From NCBI GenBank assembly GCA_039033855.1, contig JBCCBV010000016.1:1-64000 (forward strand): DNA of 64,000 nucleotides, in the 5' to 3' direction. The translations under genes and the position numbers were made by a program. Within the stretch, counting starts at the first letter, position 1. Every line of letters begins with the position of its first letter. The notes under the pieces were generated by a model. That model was given only the letters and a program-made list of their open reading frames with translations. It ran no database searches and was not told where the DNA came from. Positions 56,411 through 64,000 of this stretch are shown here, piece by piece. The DNA is from JBCCBV01 sp039033855. Lineage in GTDB: Bacteria > Planctomycetota > Phycisphaerae > Phycisphaerales > Phycisphaeraceae.

Positions 56411-58224
56411 AGCAGCACCGCCCCGGCCGTAATCAAGTTCAGCAGCCCGATCCACCCCACGCTCTGGCGGACCGTCGCCGGCAGCAGGAGCACGGGCAGG
56501 TTGGCCCACGCCAGAGTGTGACGCGCCACCCGGGGCGCCCGTCGGACAACCTGCACCGCCAACGGCTTGGCCGCCGAAGCGCCGCGTTCGGCCAGGGCAA
56601 GCAAGGCCTGGGCGCGGTCGGATCGGCCGTGCGCACCCTCGGCCACCGCCGGGCCGTCGAGCGCGGGCCGACGTGCGGCGCGCTCGTCCAGCTCGGCGGC
56701 GACGTCTTGCGGCGTGGCGCCGGCGTCGCCCTGCGCATCGGGGATGCCGAGCACCGAAGCAAAGCTCTCAAAGTCGCCATCCAGATCGACGTCGTCGCCT
56801 TCGTCGTCTTCCGCGCTACCCGCGAGCATGTTGTCGAGCTGGTCGATGTTGGCGGGCTCGGCGCGCGACGCGGGCCGGTCCGGCCGGTCGGCGTGGTCTT
56901 GAGCGACATCCTCGAAGGTGAAGTCGATCTCGAGGTCCTCGCCCCCGTCGTCCGCGGGGTCGGCGTCGGCAGAGGTGGCCGAGGCCTGGGCCTCTAGGCC
57001 GGTGTCTTGTGCAAGCCGTTCGCTGGCGGTCGGCGCGGCGGCGTCAGCGGTCTCAGCGTCCGCGGGCTCGGCTGGGGCGGTTTCGGCAGGCCCGCCGCCC
57101 TGGAGCATGGCGTCGATAAACGCAGAGTCCGCCAGGGCGGAGCCGTCGTCGGTGCCGGACGCCGAGTCGGGGTCGGAATCGGGATCGGGATTGGGATCGG
57201 TCGGCGCCTCCGCAGAAGCGGGCGCAGCAGGTTCGGGCGCAGCCCCCCCGCCGAGCAACTGGTCGATTTCACGGAGCAGGCGCGACTCTTCGGTCTCGTC
57301 GGCGTCGGCCGCGGCGTCGACAGAGGGCGGGGCCGGTTCGCTCGGCTCTGCCGGCTCGGCTTTGCCGGCCGCTTCGGGTGATGCCGCTGGAGTGTCCGCA
57401 GGGGCGGCCGCCGTGGGCGGAGCGGGCGTGCCGCCCACCGCCGAGTCGATCGCCGCCTGGACGTCGGCCAGCAGCGCAGCCTGCTCGGCAGATACGGCGT
57501 CGTCGGGTTCGGCTTGAGCCACGGGTTCCTCGGCCGCAGGTGTCTCGGGCGGAGGATCGGGTCCGGGCTCTGCGGCGACCTTGGGCTCCGCGGCGGCTTC
57601 GGCCGCCGGGGGCGATTCCGGGGGCGATTCCGGGGGCGATTCCGGGGGCGATTCCGGGGGTGATTCCGGGGGTGATTCCGGGGGTGATTCCGGGGCGGGC
57701 TCGGGCAGTTCGCCCACGACTTCGACCACCGCCTCGGTCACGATCGACAAAAGCTCGGCGGCGAACGGGTCGATCGGCTCGGCCGGTTCGGCGGGGGTGG
57801 GTTCGGCGGGGGCGGGGGCCGCCAGCGCCTCGGCCGATGCGGATTGCGCGGGCGCGGGCTCAGACGCGGGCTCCGGCTGCACCTCGGGCTCAGACGCGCG
57901 TTCGGATGTGGGTTCGGATGTGGGAGGTTCCACGGCCGCCACTTCGGCCGCAGGTTCGGCCGACGCGCTCGACTCCGCCTGGCTCGGAGCCGGGGGCGGG
58001 GCAGGGTCCGGGTCCGGGTCTGGCTCCGGGGTCGCAGGAACCTGGGCCGGAGACGGGGCGACCGCCCCGGGTTTGCCCGCCGAGCCCCAGGCCCGCTCGG
58101 TCAGCCCGGGCTCGCGCTGATCCACCTGCGCAAACAGGGCGTCGAGCTGTTGCTCGATCGACGGCGCCGGCTCTTGCGCCTGCGCATCTTGCTCGGGTGG
58201 GGGTTGCTTCGACACGGCGTTCAT
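56392..58224 (-). CDS. Disordered Pro/Ala/Glu-rich protein with C-terminal membrane segment
   Basis: 610 residues, nearly all low-complexity and acidic. Seven ESPP repeats lie at about 178-205. Five short helical segments stand out: SIEQQLDALFAQ (22), DVQAAIDSAVGG (254), LLREIDQLLGGG (315), SAFIDAMLQGGG (365) and NIDQLDNMLAGS (457). They share an ID-x-x-L-x-G pattern and may be repeated docking motifs. A basic region and hydrophobic C-terminus (LPVLLLPATVRQSVGW to end) would anchor it in the membrane with the long part in the cytoplasm. No family recognised. It converges with ruvX and is divergent from rsmE. Confidence 0.7.
   Translation of the reverse strand: MNAVSKQPPPEQDAQAQEPAPSIEQQLDALFAQVDQREPGLTERAWGSAGKPGAVAPSPAQVPATPEPDPDPDPAPPPAPSQAESSASAEPAAEVAAVEPPTSEPTSERASEPEVQPEPASEPAPAQSASAEALAAPAPAEPTPAEPAEPIDPFAAELLSIVTEAVVEVVGELPEPAPESPPESPPESPPESPPESPPESPPESPPAAEAAAEPKVAAEPGPDPPPETPAAEEPVAQAEPDDAVSAEQAALLADVQAAIDSAVGGTPAPPTAAAPADTPAASPEAAGKAEPAEPSEPAPPSVDAAADADETEESRLLREIDQLLGGGAAPEPAAPASAEAPTDPNPDPDSDPDSASGTDDGSALADSAFIDAMLQGGGPAETAPAEPADAETADAAAPTASERLAQDTGLEAQASATSADADPADDGGEDLEIDFTFEDVAQDHADRPDRPASRAEPANIDQLDNMLAGSAEDDEGDDVDLDGDFESFASVLGIPDAQGDAGATPQDVAAELDERAARRPALDGPAVAEGAHGRSDRAQALLALAERGASAAKPLAVQVVRRAPRVARHTLAWANLPVLLLPATVRQSVGWIGLLNLITAGAVLLYALVF
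57608..57691. repeat. Seven 12-bp tandem repeats encoding ESPP
   Basis: On the plus strand, four units of GGGGGCGATTCC are followed by three of GGGGGTGATTCC. The two blocks differ only by one C/T position and have no other change, as expected of a recent repeat expansion. Confidence 0.9.
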
Positions 58225-58409
58225 GCTGCGATCCAAACCGGGTACCGCCCGGCCGGGAGCCTGGGCGCAACCTTGTTCGATCGCGCGGGCGCCTCGGCTT
58301 CCATCGGCATTATCGTCACAACCGGCAGAAGCCTGAAGACGCCCGCGCCACATCGCACGCCGCCCGCACCCGCCGCGCGGGGCCCACACCTACCGGACTC
58401 CCTTACGTC

Positions 58410-59171
58410 ATGTCGGACCCTTCGCCCTGGTTCTTCGCCCCACGGCTCGATTTTTCCGGACCGATCGAGCTCGACCCCGGCGAATCCGCCCACCTGGCCC
58501 GCGTGCTGCGCCTGACCAAGGGCGACCCGATCACCCTGTTCGACGGCGAAGGACGCACGCGATCAGCGGTGGTGGCCAGCGCGTCGCCCAAATCCACCTT
58601 GTGCTCCGCCGAGGGCCCAACCCGATCGCACGCGCCACGCCCGGCCCTGGTGCTGGCCGTGCCGGCGCCCAAAGGCCCGCGGGCCGACGCCATGGTCGAC
58701 ATGCTCGCGCAGCTCGGGGCGAGCGCCTGGGTCCCGCTCCAAACCGAACGCACCGTCGTCTTGCCCGGCGACAACAAAATCGACAAGTGGCGCAGCGCCG
58801 CCCGGCAGGCCTGCAAGCAGTGCCAAGACCCCTGGGCGATGCGCATCGACGGACTGACCCCAATGCACGCGGTGCTCGACGCGGGCTGGCCCGGCCCGGT
58901 CGGACTGCCCGCGGAAGCCTCGAGATGGATCGCTGATACGCCAAGCGACGCTCCGGCTGACTCAGCGCTTGCCGGCTCCGAGGGCGTAACACGGGTCACG
59001 CCCGGAGGCGCGGGACTGGTGCTCATCGGCCCCGAAGGCGGCTGGACCGAAGCCGAGCGCTACGCCGCCCGCTCGGCCGGGTTCACGCCGCTGGCCTTGG
59101 GCCCCAACGTGCTGCGGATCGAAACCGCGGCCGTGTGCGCCGCGGCGCTCTGGCGATGCGGCTCGACCTGA
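58410..59171 (+). CDS. rsmE: 16S rRNA (uracil(1498)-N3)-methyltransferase
   Basis: SPOUT methyltransferase acting on U1498 of 16S rRNA. 253 residues: N-terminal PUA-like part (WFFAPRLDF, SAHLARVLRL), APKGPRADAMVD, WVPLQTERTV, knot motifs LIGPEGGWTEAE and LGPNVLRIETA. An insert near 180-200 is Ala/Ser-rich. Start ATG 58410. Confidence 0.93.
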   Translation: MSDPSPWFFAPRLDFSGPIELDPGESAHLARVLRLTKGDPITLFDGEGRTRSAVVASASPKSTLCSAEGPTRSHAPRPALVLAVPAPKGPRADAMVDMLAQLGASAWVPLQTERTVVLPGDNKIDKWRSAARQACKQCQDPWAMRIDGLTPMHAVLDAGWPGPVGLPAEASRWIADTPSDAPADSALAGSEGVTRVTPGGAGLVLIGPEGGWTEAERYAARSAGFTPLALGPNVLRIETAAVCAAALWRCGST

Positions 59172-59204
59172 CGGGCCTTGTTCAGAGCCCGGGCCGCGCG
59201 TCCG

Positions 59205-59210
59205 TACACT
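59205..59210 (+). promoter_or_regulatory. -10 hexamer for a leaderless transcript (HemQ-like)
   Basis: TACACT, then 6 bases, then the GTG at 59217. Confidence 0.5.
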
Positions 59211-59216
59211 GACGCC

Positions 59217-60038
59217 GTGAGTCTCGACGCCCCCGACGCCCCAGCCCCGACCCGCGCCCCAGCCGGACCTGCCCCGACAGGACCTGACCCGGCGCGCGCC
59301 GAAGCGCCGCCCACCCGCGGGCGCCCGCAGGTCGAACCCGCCGACGTGCGCGAGCACGGCGGGCGCGGCGCAGCGTCCGACCGCAGGCTCTTGCTCCAAC
59401 TCGTGGCGTACACCGGCGTGACGGACCCGCAGCCCCTGCTCGACGCGGTGGCGCAGTCCGGCCTCGACGTGGTGGTGTACGCCGACGCCCTGGACCCCCG
59501 CGGCCTGGCCCTGCTGTGGTCGGGTGAAGACGACGCCCCGCTGGTCGGCCCGTGGCGCGCGCTGCAGAACGAACCCGCCTTCGCCAGCCTGACCACCCGG
59601 CCGGGCCTGACGATGACCGGCCGCACGTATGCCGTGGGCTACGAAACCGACCTCGACGACGTGCTCGTCGACCGCCCCCGCAGGCGATTGGCCGACGCCG
59701 ACCTGCCCTGGTGCGTGTGGTACCCGCTGCGCCGCAGCGGGGCGTTCGAGCGGCTGCCCGCCGAGGAGAAGAAGTCGATCCTCGCCGAGCACGGGACCAT
59801 CGGGATGTCGTTCGGCGCCGCGGGCCACGCGCACGACGTGCGCCTGGCCGCCCACGGGCTGAACCACGACGACGCGGACTTCATCGTCGGTTTGCTGGGC
59901 CCGAAGCTGGCGCCGCTTTCGGTGCTGGTGCACCGGATGCGAGCCACGCGCCAGACCGCCGAGTACATCGAAAGCCTCGGGCCGTTCTTCGTCGGCAGGA
60001 AGCTGGGCGCGTACGGGCCGCACCTGACTCGCACCTGA
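59217..60038 (+). CDS. Chlorite dismutase family protein, HemQ-like
   Basis: 273 residues. After about 55 Pro/Ala-rich residues comes the Cld-family ferredoxin-like fold: WYPLRRSGAFERLPAEEKKS, EHGTIGMSFG, AHDVRLAAHGLNHDDADF and LVHRMRATRQTAEY followed by GPFFVGRK. HemQ (coproheme decarboxylase) ends the coproporphyrin route to heme; true chlorite dismutases need a distal Arg. A role in heme synthesis is more likely here, but the proximal His is not certain from inspection. Start by the TACACT hexamer at GTG. Confidence 0.82.
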   Translation: MSLDAPDAPAPTRAPAGPAPTGPDPARAEAPPTRGRPQVEPADVREHGGRGAASDRRLLLQLVAYTGVTDPQPLLDAVAQSGLDVVVYADALDPRGLALLWSGEDDAPLVGPWRALQNEPAFASLTTRPGLTMTGRTYAVGYETDLDDVLVDRPRRRLADADLPWCVWYPLRRSGAFERLPAEEKKSILAEHGTIGMSFGAAGHAHDVRLAAHGLNHDDADFIVGLLGPKLAPLSVLVHRMRATRQTAEYIESLGPFFVGRKLGAYGPHLTRT

Positions 60039-60064
60039 CCCGGGCGTCGACGCCCGCCTGACCG

Positions 60065-60070
60065 TATTCT
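60065..60070 (+). promoter_or_regulatory. -10 hexamer of the UDP-sugar pyrophosphorylase gene
   Basis: TATTCT, with AGAGGGAA just before the ATG at 60091: a leadered gene in contrast to its leaderless neighbour. Confidence 0.4.
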
Positions 60071-60090
60071 CGATTTTGCAAGAGGGAACC

Positions 60091-61548
60091 ATGACCACCA
60101 CCGCCGCCGACCTCGACGCCCGCCTCGATTCCGCCCGCGCCGCGCTGCAAGCCTGCGGGCAGGCGCACGTGCTGCGGGCCTGGGACGACCTCGACCACGA
60201 CGGCCGCGCCCGGCTGCTCGACGACATCGAGGGCGTCGACTGGCCGGAGGTCGACCGGCTGATCGAAAGCCACGTCAAGCAGAAGCCGGTGTTCGCCGCG
60301 CCCGACAACGTCGAGCCGGCACCGGTGTTCCCCGCGTCGCCCACCGCCGACCTGGAAGGTCGCTACGCCCAGGCCGTGAAAGCCGGCAAGACGCTGCTCA
60401 AACAAGGCAAGGTCGCGGCGTTCTGCGTGGCCGGCGGGCAGGGCACACGCCTCGGCTGGCCGGGCCCCAAGGGCACGTTCCCCGCGACGCCGATCCTGGG
60501 CAAGCCGCTGTTCCAAACCTTCGCCGAGCAGTTGCAAAAGGCCGGGCGGACCTACGGCAAGACGCCGCCGTTCTACGTGATGACCAGCCCGGTCAACCAC
60601 GCCGACACCCTGGCGTTCTTCGAAGAGCACGACTACTTCGGCCTCAGCAAGACCGACGTCATGCTGTTTCCGCAGGCGATGATGCCGGCCGTGGACCTGC
60701 AAACCCACAAGGTGCTGCGGTCGGCGCCCGACCGGCTGGCGCTTTCGCCCAACGGGCACGGCGGGTCGCTCAAAGCCCTGTGGACCTCCGGCGCCATCGC
60801 CGACATGCGCAAGCGCGGCGTCGAGCAGGTGTCGTACGTCCAGGTCGACAACCCGCTGGTCAAGGTGCTCGACCCGCTGTTCCTGGGCCTGCACACGCTC
60901 GGCGGGGCGCAGATGTCCAGCAAGGCGCTGCCCAAGGCCCACGCGATGGAAAAGGTCGGCAACTTCTGCAAGGCCGGCGGCAAGGTCCGGGTCATCGAAT
61001 ACTCGAACATGCCCGACGAGCTGGCGCAAAAAACAAACGCCGACGGGTCGCTGATGTTCAACGCCGGTTCGATCGCCATCCACACGATCGCGGTGTCGTT
61101 CGTCGAGCAGTTGAACCAGAAGGGGTTCGGCCTGCCTTGGAACCGGGCGGAAAAGAAGGTGCCGTTTGTCGACGACGCCGGCGCCGAGCACAGCCCGGAC
61201 ACGCCCAACGCGGTCAAGCTCGAAACGTTTGTGTTCGACGCGCTGCCGTTGTGCGACGAATCGATCGTGCTCGAAACCGACCGGGCCGAGGAGTTCGCGC
61301 CGATCAAGAACGCCGACGCGGCCGAGGGCGAGCCCGAGCAGGCGGACAGCCCGGCGTCGAGCAAGCGGATGCAGAGCGAGCGCGCCGCGGCTTGGCTGGC
61401 TTCGGCCGGGGTCGACATCCCGCGCTCCGCCGACGGCGGGGTCGACGCGGTGATCGAGCTGTCGCCGCTGACCGCCGCGGGGCCCGCGGACCTCGGCCGG
61501 GCCGAGCTGCCGGAGTCGATCGAGGCCGGCGCCGCGATCACGCTCTAG
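60091..61548 (+). CDS. UDPGP family UTP-sugar-1-phosphate uridylyltransferase (UAP1-like)
   Basis: 485 residues. The nucleotide loop VAGGQGTRLGWPGPKGTF and the sugar-site PNGHGGSLKAL and QVDNPLVKVLDP identify the eukaryote-type UDP-N-acetylglucosamine or UDP-glucose pyrophosphorylase family, which differs from bacterial GlmU/GalU. It makes a UDP-sugar and pyrophosphate. UAP1-like features (NAGSIAIHTI, wide LETFVFDALP) favour N-acetylhexosamine-1-phosphate, with reserve. Followed 67 bases later by GH92. Confidence 0.87.
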   Translation: MTTTAADLDARLDSARAALQACGQAHVLRAWDDLDHDGRARLLDDIEGVDWPEVDRLIESHVKQKPVFAAPDNVEPAPVFPASPTADLEGRYAQAVKAGKTLLKQGKVAAFCVAGGQGTRLGWPGPKGTFPATPILGKPLFQTFAEQLQKAGRTYGKTPPFYVMTSPVNHADTLAFFEEHDYFGLSKTDVMLFPQAMMPAVDLQTHKVLRSAPDRLALSPNGHGGSLKALWTSGAIADMRKRGVEQVSYVQVDNPLVKVLDPLFLGLHTLGGAQMSSKALPKAHAMEKVGNFCKAGGKVRVIEYSNMPDELAQKTNADGSLMFNAGSIAIHTIAVSFVEQLNQKGFGLPWNRAEKKVPFVDDAGAEHSPDTPNAVKLETFVFDALPLCDESIVLETDRAEEFAPIKNADAAEGEPEQADSPASSKRMQSERAAAWLASAGVDIPRSADGGVDAVIELSPLTAAGPADLGRAELPESIEAGAAITL

Positions 61549-61566
61549 CTTCCTTCTATCCTTTCT

Positions 61567-61607
61567 TAGAATACGGGCCGCCTGCCCCGCTCCGCCGAGC
61601 CTTGGAG
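61567..61607 (+). promoter_or_regulatory. Predicted promoter and ribosome site of the GH92 gene
   Basis: TAGAAT at 61567-61572 is a good -10. GGAG at 61604-61607 is followed by 8 bases and an in-frame ATC at 61616. Confidence 0.4.
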
Positions 61608-61615
61608 CCCTTGTC

Positions 61616-63808
61616 ATCGAACCCATCGACCGGGTCGACCCCTTTATCGGTTGCGAAGAAACCCGCCTGCCCGAGCCCCAAGGCCTGGCCGCCGCGTGGT
61701 GGTGGCCCAAGGCGCAGATCGGCAACACGCACCCGGGCGCGCTGGCGCCGTTCGGCATGGTGTCGGCCTGCCCGTACTCGGGCGCCTATCCCACCGGCTA
61801 CGGGCTCTACGCCAAGAACACCGACGGCAAGCCGGGCAAGATGCACGACCGCTACCTGGCGTCGGGCTTCACCCACTTCCACCAGAGCGGCACCGGGGCG
61901 ATCCGCAAGTACTACAACTACGTGCACGTCACGCCGACCACCGCGGGGTTCGAGTCGGTCGGCCGGCAATACACGCTTGACGATGAGAGCGCTTCGCCCG
62001 GCTACTACCGGTGCCGGTTGGCGGAGACCGGCGTGGTGGCCGAGGTCGCCGCGGCGCCCAAGGCCGTGGTCTACCGCTACACCTTTCCCAAGTCGGCGCG
62101 CAGCAACATCCTCATCGACTGCGCCCAGGGCGGCATCGCCAGCCCCTACGGCCGGACGGTGCCCACGCTGGCCGACGTCGAGCTGACCTCGCACCACACC
62201 GCGCGGGCACGGCTGGTGGTCGAAGGCGTGCCGCTATTCGTCCACATCGATTTGGACCGCGAGCACTGGAAGTACGGCGTGTGGTTCGACGGCAAGAACG
62301 TCGGCGGCGGCCGGCAACTGGTCTTCGACCACATCCGCGAGAGCACGCTCAAGCCGTTCGGCGTGCACTTCGGCGGGCCGACCGATGAGGGCGAATCCGT
62401 CGAACTGCGGCTGGGCTTTTCCTGGCGTTCGGCCGAGCAGGCCCAAGCCAACTTGGACGCGCTGCCCGACCCGTCGTTCGACGCCGTACACCAAGCGTCG
62501 CGCACGCAGTGGGCGAGCACGCTGGGCAAGATCCGCATCGCGCCCGGCGACGAACCCGGCGACCAGGACGCGGCGCAGGTGTTCTATACCGCGCTGTACC
62601 ACGCCTGCCTGAAGCCGAGCGAGGCGTCGGGCGAGAGCCCCTTCTGGCCGGGCAACGGGCCGTTCTACTTCGACTTCTGCACGATGTGGGACATCTACAA
62701 AACGCAGCTGCCGTTGATCCAGACCATCGACCCCGAGCGCGGCGCCGACATCGTGAGCGCCTTGCTGACCATCTGCGAGCAGGAGGGCAACTTCCCCATC
62801 GGCTACCGCATGGCCCGGGGCGCCGACCGGTTCTTCCGCCAGGCGTCGGCGCTGGCCCACGTCACCATCCTGGGCGCCCGGCTGCGCGAGTTGCCCGGCA
62901 TCGACTGGGACTTCGCCCTGACCTACATGGATAAGGACCTGCAGCGCGGCTACGGCGAAGACTTCCTCGAAAAGGGCGTCGTCCACCCGCTGGTCCACAC
63001 CCTGGACCTCGCCTACGGCTGCTACTGCACGGCCCGTTTGGCCCAGCTCCAGGGCGACGCCGCGCTCGCCAAGCGCATGGCCGATTTATCCGACCGCTGG
63101 CGCAACGCCTACGACCCGGCCGACGGCCTGCTGCGCAACTCGACCTACTACGAAGGTCGTAAGTGGAACTACTCGTTCCGCTTCCTCCACGACATGCCCG
63201 GGCGCATCGCGATGGCCGGCGGGCCGGAGAAGTTCTGCGCTCTGCTGGATCGTTTTTTCGGCTACGGCGCCGAGCCGGTCGCGCAGCTCGGCCTGCCGCC
63301 GCACGGCGAAGCGGAAGAGGCCGGCTACCAACTCAACCGTTTCGAGGGCCTCAACAACGAGCCCGACATGGAAGCCCCCTATGCCTACCTGTTCGCCGGG
63401 CGCCACGACCGTTGCGCCGAGGTGGTGCAGGCGGGCATGCGCTATATGTACGCCCCGGGGCGCGGCGGCCTGCCGGGCAACGACGACTCGGGCGCGATGT
63501 CCTCGTGGTACGTCTGGTCGGCGATGGGGCTGTTCCCCGTGGCCGGGCAGGACGTGCTGCTGGTCGGCTCGCCCCGGTTCCCAGAGGTCGAACTCGACGT
63601 GCAGGGCGGGACGCTGCGCATCACGGCCGAGGGGCTTTCGTCCGAGCGCATCTACGTTGCGAGCGCCACGTGGCGCGGGCGCGACTGGCCGCACGCCTGG
63701 CTGCCGTTGGACGAAGCGCTCGACGGCGGCGCACTGCGGTTGACCATGACCGACCGACCGTCGGGCTGGGGCGCCGAGCCGCCGCCAACCTGGCGGCTAA
63801 GCGAATGA
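61616..63808 (+). CDS. Glycoside hydrolase family 92 (alpha-mannosidase-like), non-canonical start
   Basis: About 730 residues, the usual length for GH92, calcium-dependent exo-alpha-mannosidases. The conserved N-terminus DRVDPFIG and GNTHPGALAPFGM, YYNYVHVTP, NEPDMEAPYAYLF and LPGNDDSGAMSSWYVWSAMG are clear. Homology begins before the first ATG (61757); no ATG, GTG or TTG lies in frame upstream of it, while ATC 61616 follows GGAG by 8 bases. I set the start there. No signal peptide is seen, whereas most bacterial GH92 are exported; so it may act in the cytoplasm. Adjacent UDP-sugar enzyme suggests glycan metabolism. Confidence 0.85.
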   Translation: MEPIDRVDPFIGCEETRLPEPQGLAAAWWWPKAQIGNTHPGALAPFGMVSACPYSGAYPTGYGLYAKNTDGKPGKMHDRYLASGFTHFHQSGTGAIRKYYNYVHVTPTTAGFESVGRQYTLDDESASPGYYRCRLAETGVVAEVAAAPKAVVYRYTFPKSARSNILIDCAQGGIASPYGRTVPTLADVELTSHHTARARLVVEGVPLFVHIDLDREHWKYGVWFDGKNVGGGRQLVFDHIRESTLKPFGVHFGGPTDEGESVELRLGFSWRSAEQAQANLDALPDPSFDAVHQASRTQWASTLGKIRIAPGDEPGDQDAAQVFYTALYHACLKPSEASGESPFWPGNGPFYFDFCTMWDIYKTQLPLIQTIDPERGADIVSALLTICEQEGNFPIGYRMARGADRFFRQASALAHVTILGARLRELPGIDWDFALTYMDKDLQRGYGEDFLEKGVVHPLVHTLDLAYGCYCTARLAQLQGDAALAKRMADLSDRWRNAYDPADGLLRNSTYYEGRKWNYSFRFLHDMPGRIAMAGGPEKFCALLDRFFGYGAEPVAQLGLPPHGEAEEAGYQLNRFEGLNNEPDMEAPYAYLFAGRHDRCAEVVQAGMRYMYAPGRGGLPGNDDSGAMSSWYVWSAMGLFPVAGQDVLLVGSPRFPEVELDVQGGTLRITAEGLSSERIYVASATWRGRDWPHAWLPLDEALDGGALRLTMTDRPSGWGAEPPPTWRLSE

Positions 63809-63831
63809 TCCGGCATCGCACGGCGCCGGTC

Positions 63832-63837
63832 TACAGT
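63832..63837 (+). promoter_or_regulatory. -10 hexamer for a leaderless transcript (lipoprotein at window end)
   Basis: TACAGT, then GACGCC, then the ATG at 63844. The same spacer follows the HemQ-like gene hexamer at 59205. Confidence 0.5.
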
Positions 63838-63843
63838 GACGCC

Positions 63844-64000
63844 ATGAACACGCCCCGCCGAACTGCCCGGGCCAAGCCGAAGCGCGCCGCGTGCCTTGGC
63901 GGTTTCTTGACGCTCGCGCTGCTGCCCGGCTGCGGGATCGAGCTGGCGATGGTTGGGGCGGCGACGACGGCCGGGCAATCGGCGTTCGGGGTGTTTCGGG
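63844..64000 (+). CDS. N-terminal part of a small lipoprotein
   Basis: 52 residues before the window ends. Basic start (MNTPRRTARAKPKR), hydrophobic core and lipobox LLPGC near residue 30, then Gly/Ala-rich sequence. Family not recognisable from this part. Confidence 0.65.
   Translation, partial: MNTPRRTARAKPKRAACLGGFLTLALLPGCGIELAMVGAATTAGQSAFGVFR

Noticed and set aside
60780..62186. 468-codon frame spanning the UDP-sugar enzyme end and the GH92 start
   Set aside because: It is a +2 shadow of both genes; the sequence is Arg/Gly-rich and without motifs.

Overview
This is a 64 kb piece of high-GC chromosome (about two thirds G+C by eye). It carries 58 protein genes on both strands and no rRNA, tRNA, CRISPR array, transposase or phage gene that I could recognise. 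Two exported proteins end in PEP-CTERM sorting tails (25644-26912, 54458-55330) and one of them also has dockerin-like calcium repeats. Together with the lipoproteins, an outer-membrane DUF481 protein, a GH92 glycosidase and the high GC, this points to Planctomycetota, probably Phycisphaerae. That assignment is inference: no rRNA is present to confirm it.

Layout. 1-8.3 kb: tail of an unknown gene, a HAD phosphatase, dUTPase, an FtsK with acidic extensions, CTP synthase and a DUF481 protein. 8.3-18 kb: glutamate dehydrogenase, a receiver-like protein, FabI, a membrane metallophosphoesterase, TrmL, and a minus-strand run leuB-gpmI-GT2 glycosyltransferase-macro domain. 18-27 kb: M28 peptidase lipoprotein, CbiX-like chelatase, DUF2391 protein, PfkB kinase, Ndk, 3D-domain protein, NnrD and a SUMF1/dockerin/PEP-CTERM protein. 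27-33.6 kb: hscA-type Hsp70, an N-acetylglutamate synthase-like GNAT and mfd, then a PTPS-III homolog. 33.6-41.4 kb: lipase-like lipoprotein, PgeF, an orphan ABC ATPase, a small exported protein coupled to a GGDEF response regulator, a CarH-like MerR/B12 protein, and trmB coupled to a PrcB-like lipoprotein. 41.5-51 kb: ribH-nusB, a proline-rich secreted protein, mdh, a UbiA prenyltransferase, RNase D, and trxA-M16 peptidase-ribB with a degenerate RibA domain. 51-64 kb: M3 peptidase, small membrane protein, second lipase-like lipoprotein, PEP-CTERM protein, NifU domain, csrA-ruvX, a disordered membrane-anchored protein, rsmE, a HemQ-like protein, a UDP-sugar pyrophosphorylase, GH92 and the start of a lipoprotein.

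Most genes are housekeeping and the window does not look like an accessory island. No gap between genes exceeds 300 bases. The most unusual signals are regulatory. About a third of the genes have a TANNNT hexamer 5-9 bases before the start codon, as expected for leaderless mRNAs, while most others have a Shine-Dalgarno sequence. Three genes for exported proteins have a Rho-independent terminator hairpin directly at or over their start; one of these is preceded by its own promoter and so delimits a candidate small RNA of about 90 nt. GC-rich palindromes of one family recur between genes. Several enzymes lack or replace key residues: a RibA domain without zinc cysteines, a CarH-like B12 domain without its lower histidine, a PTPS with Glu for Cys, and a GH92 gene with no ATG, GTG or TTG start.
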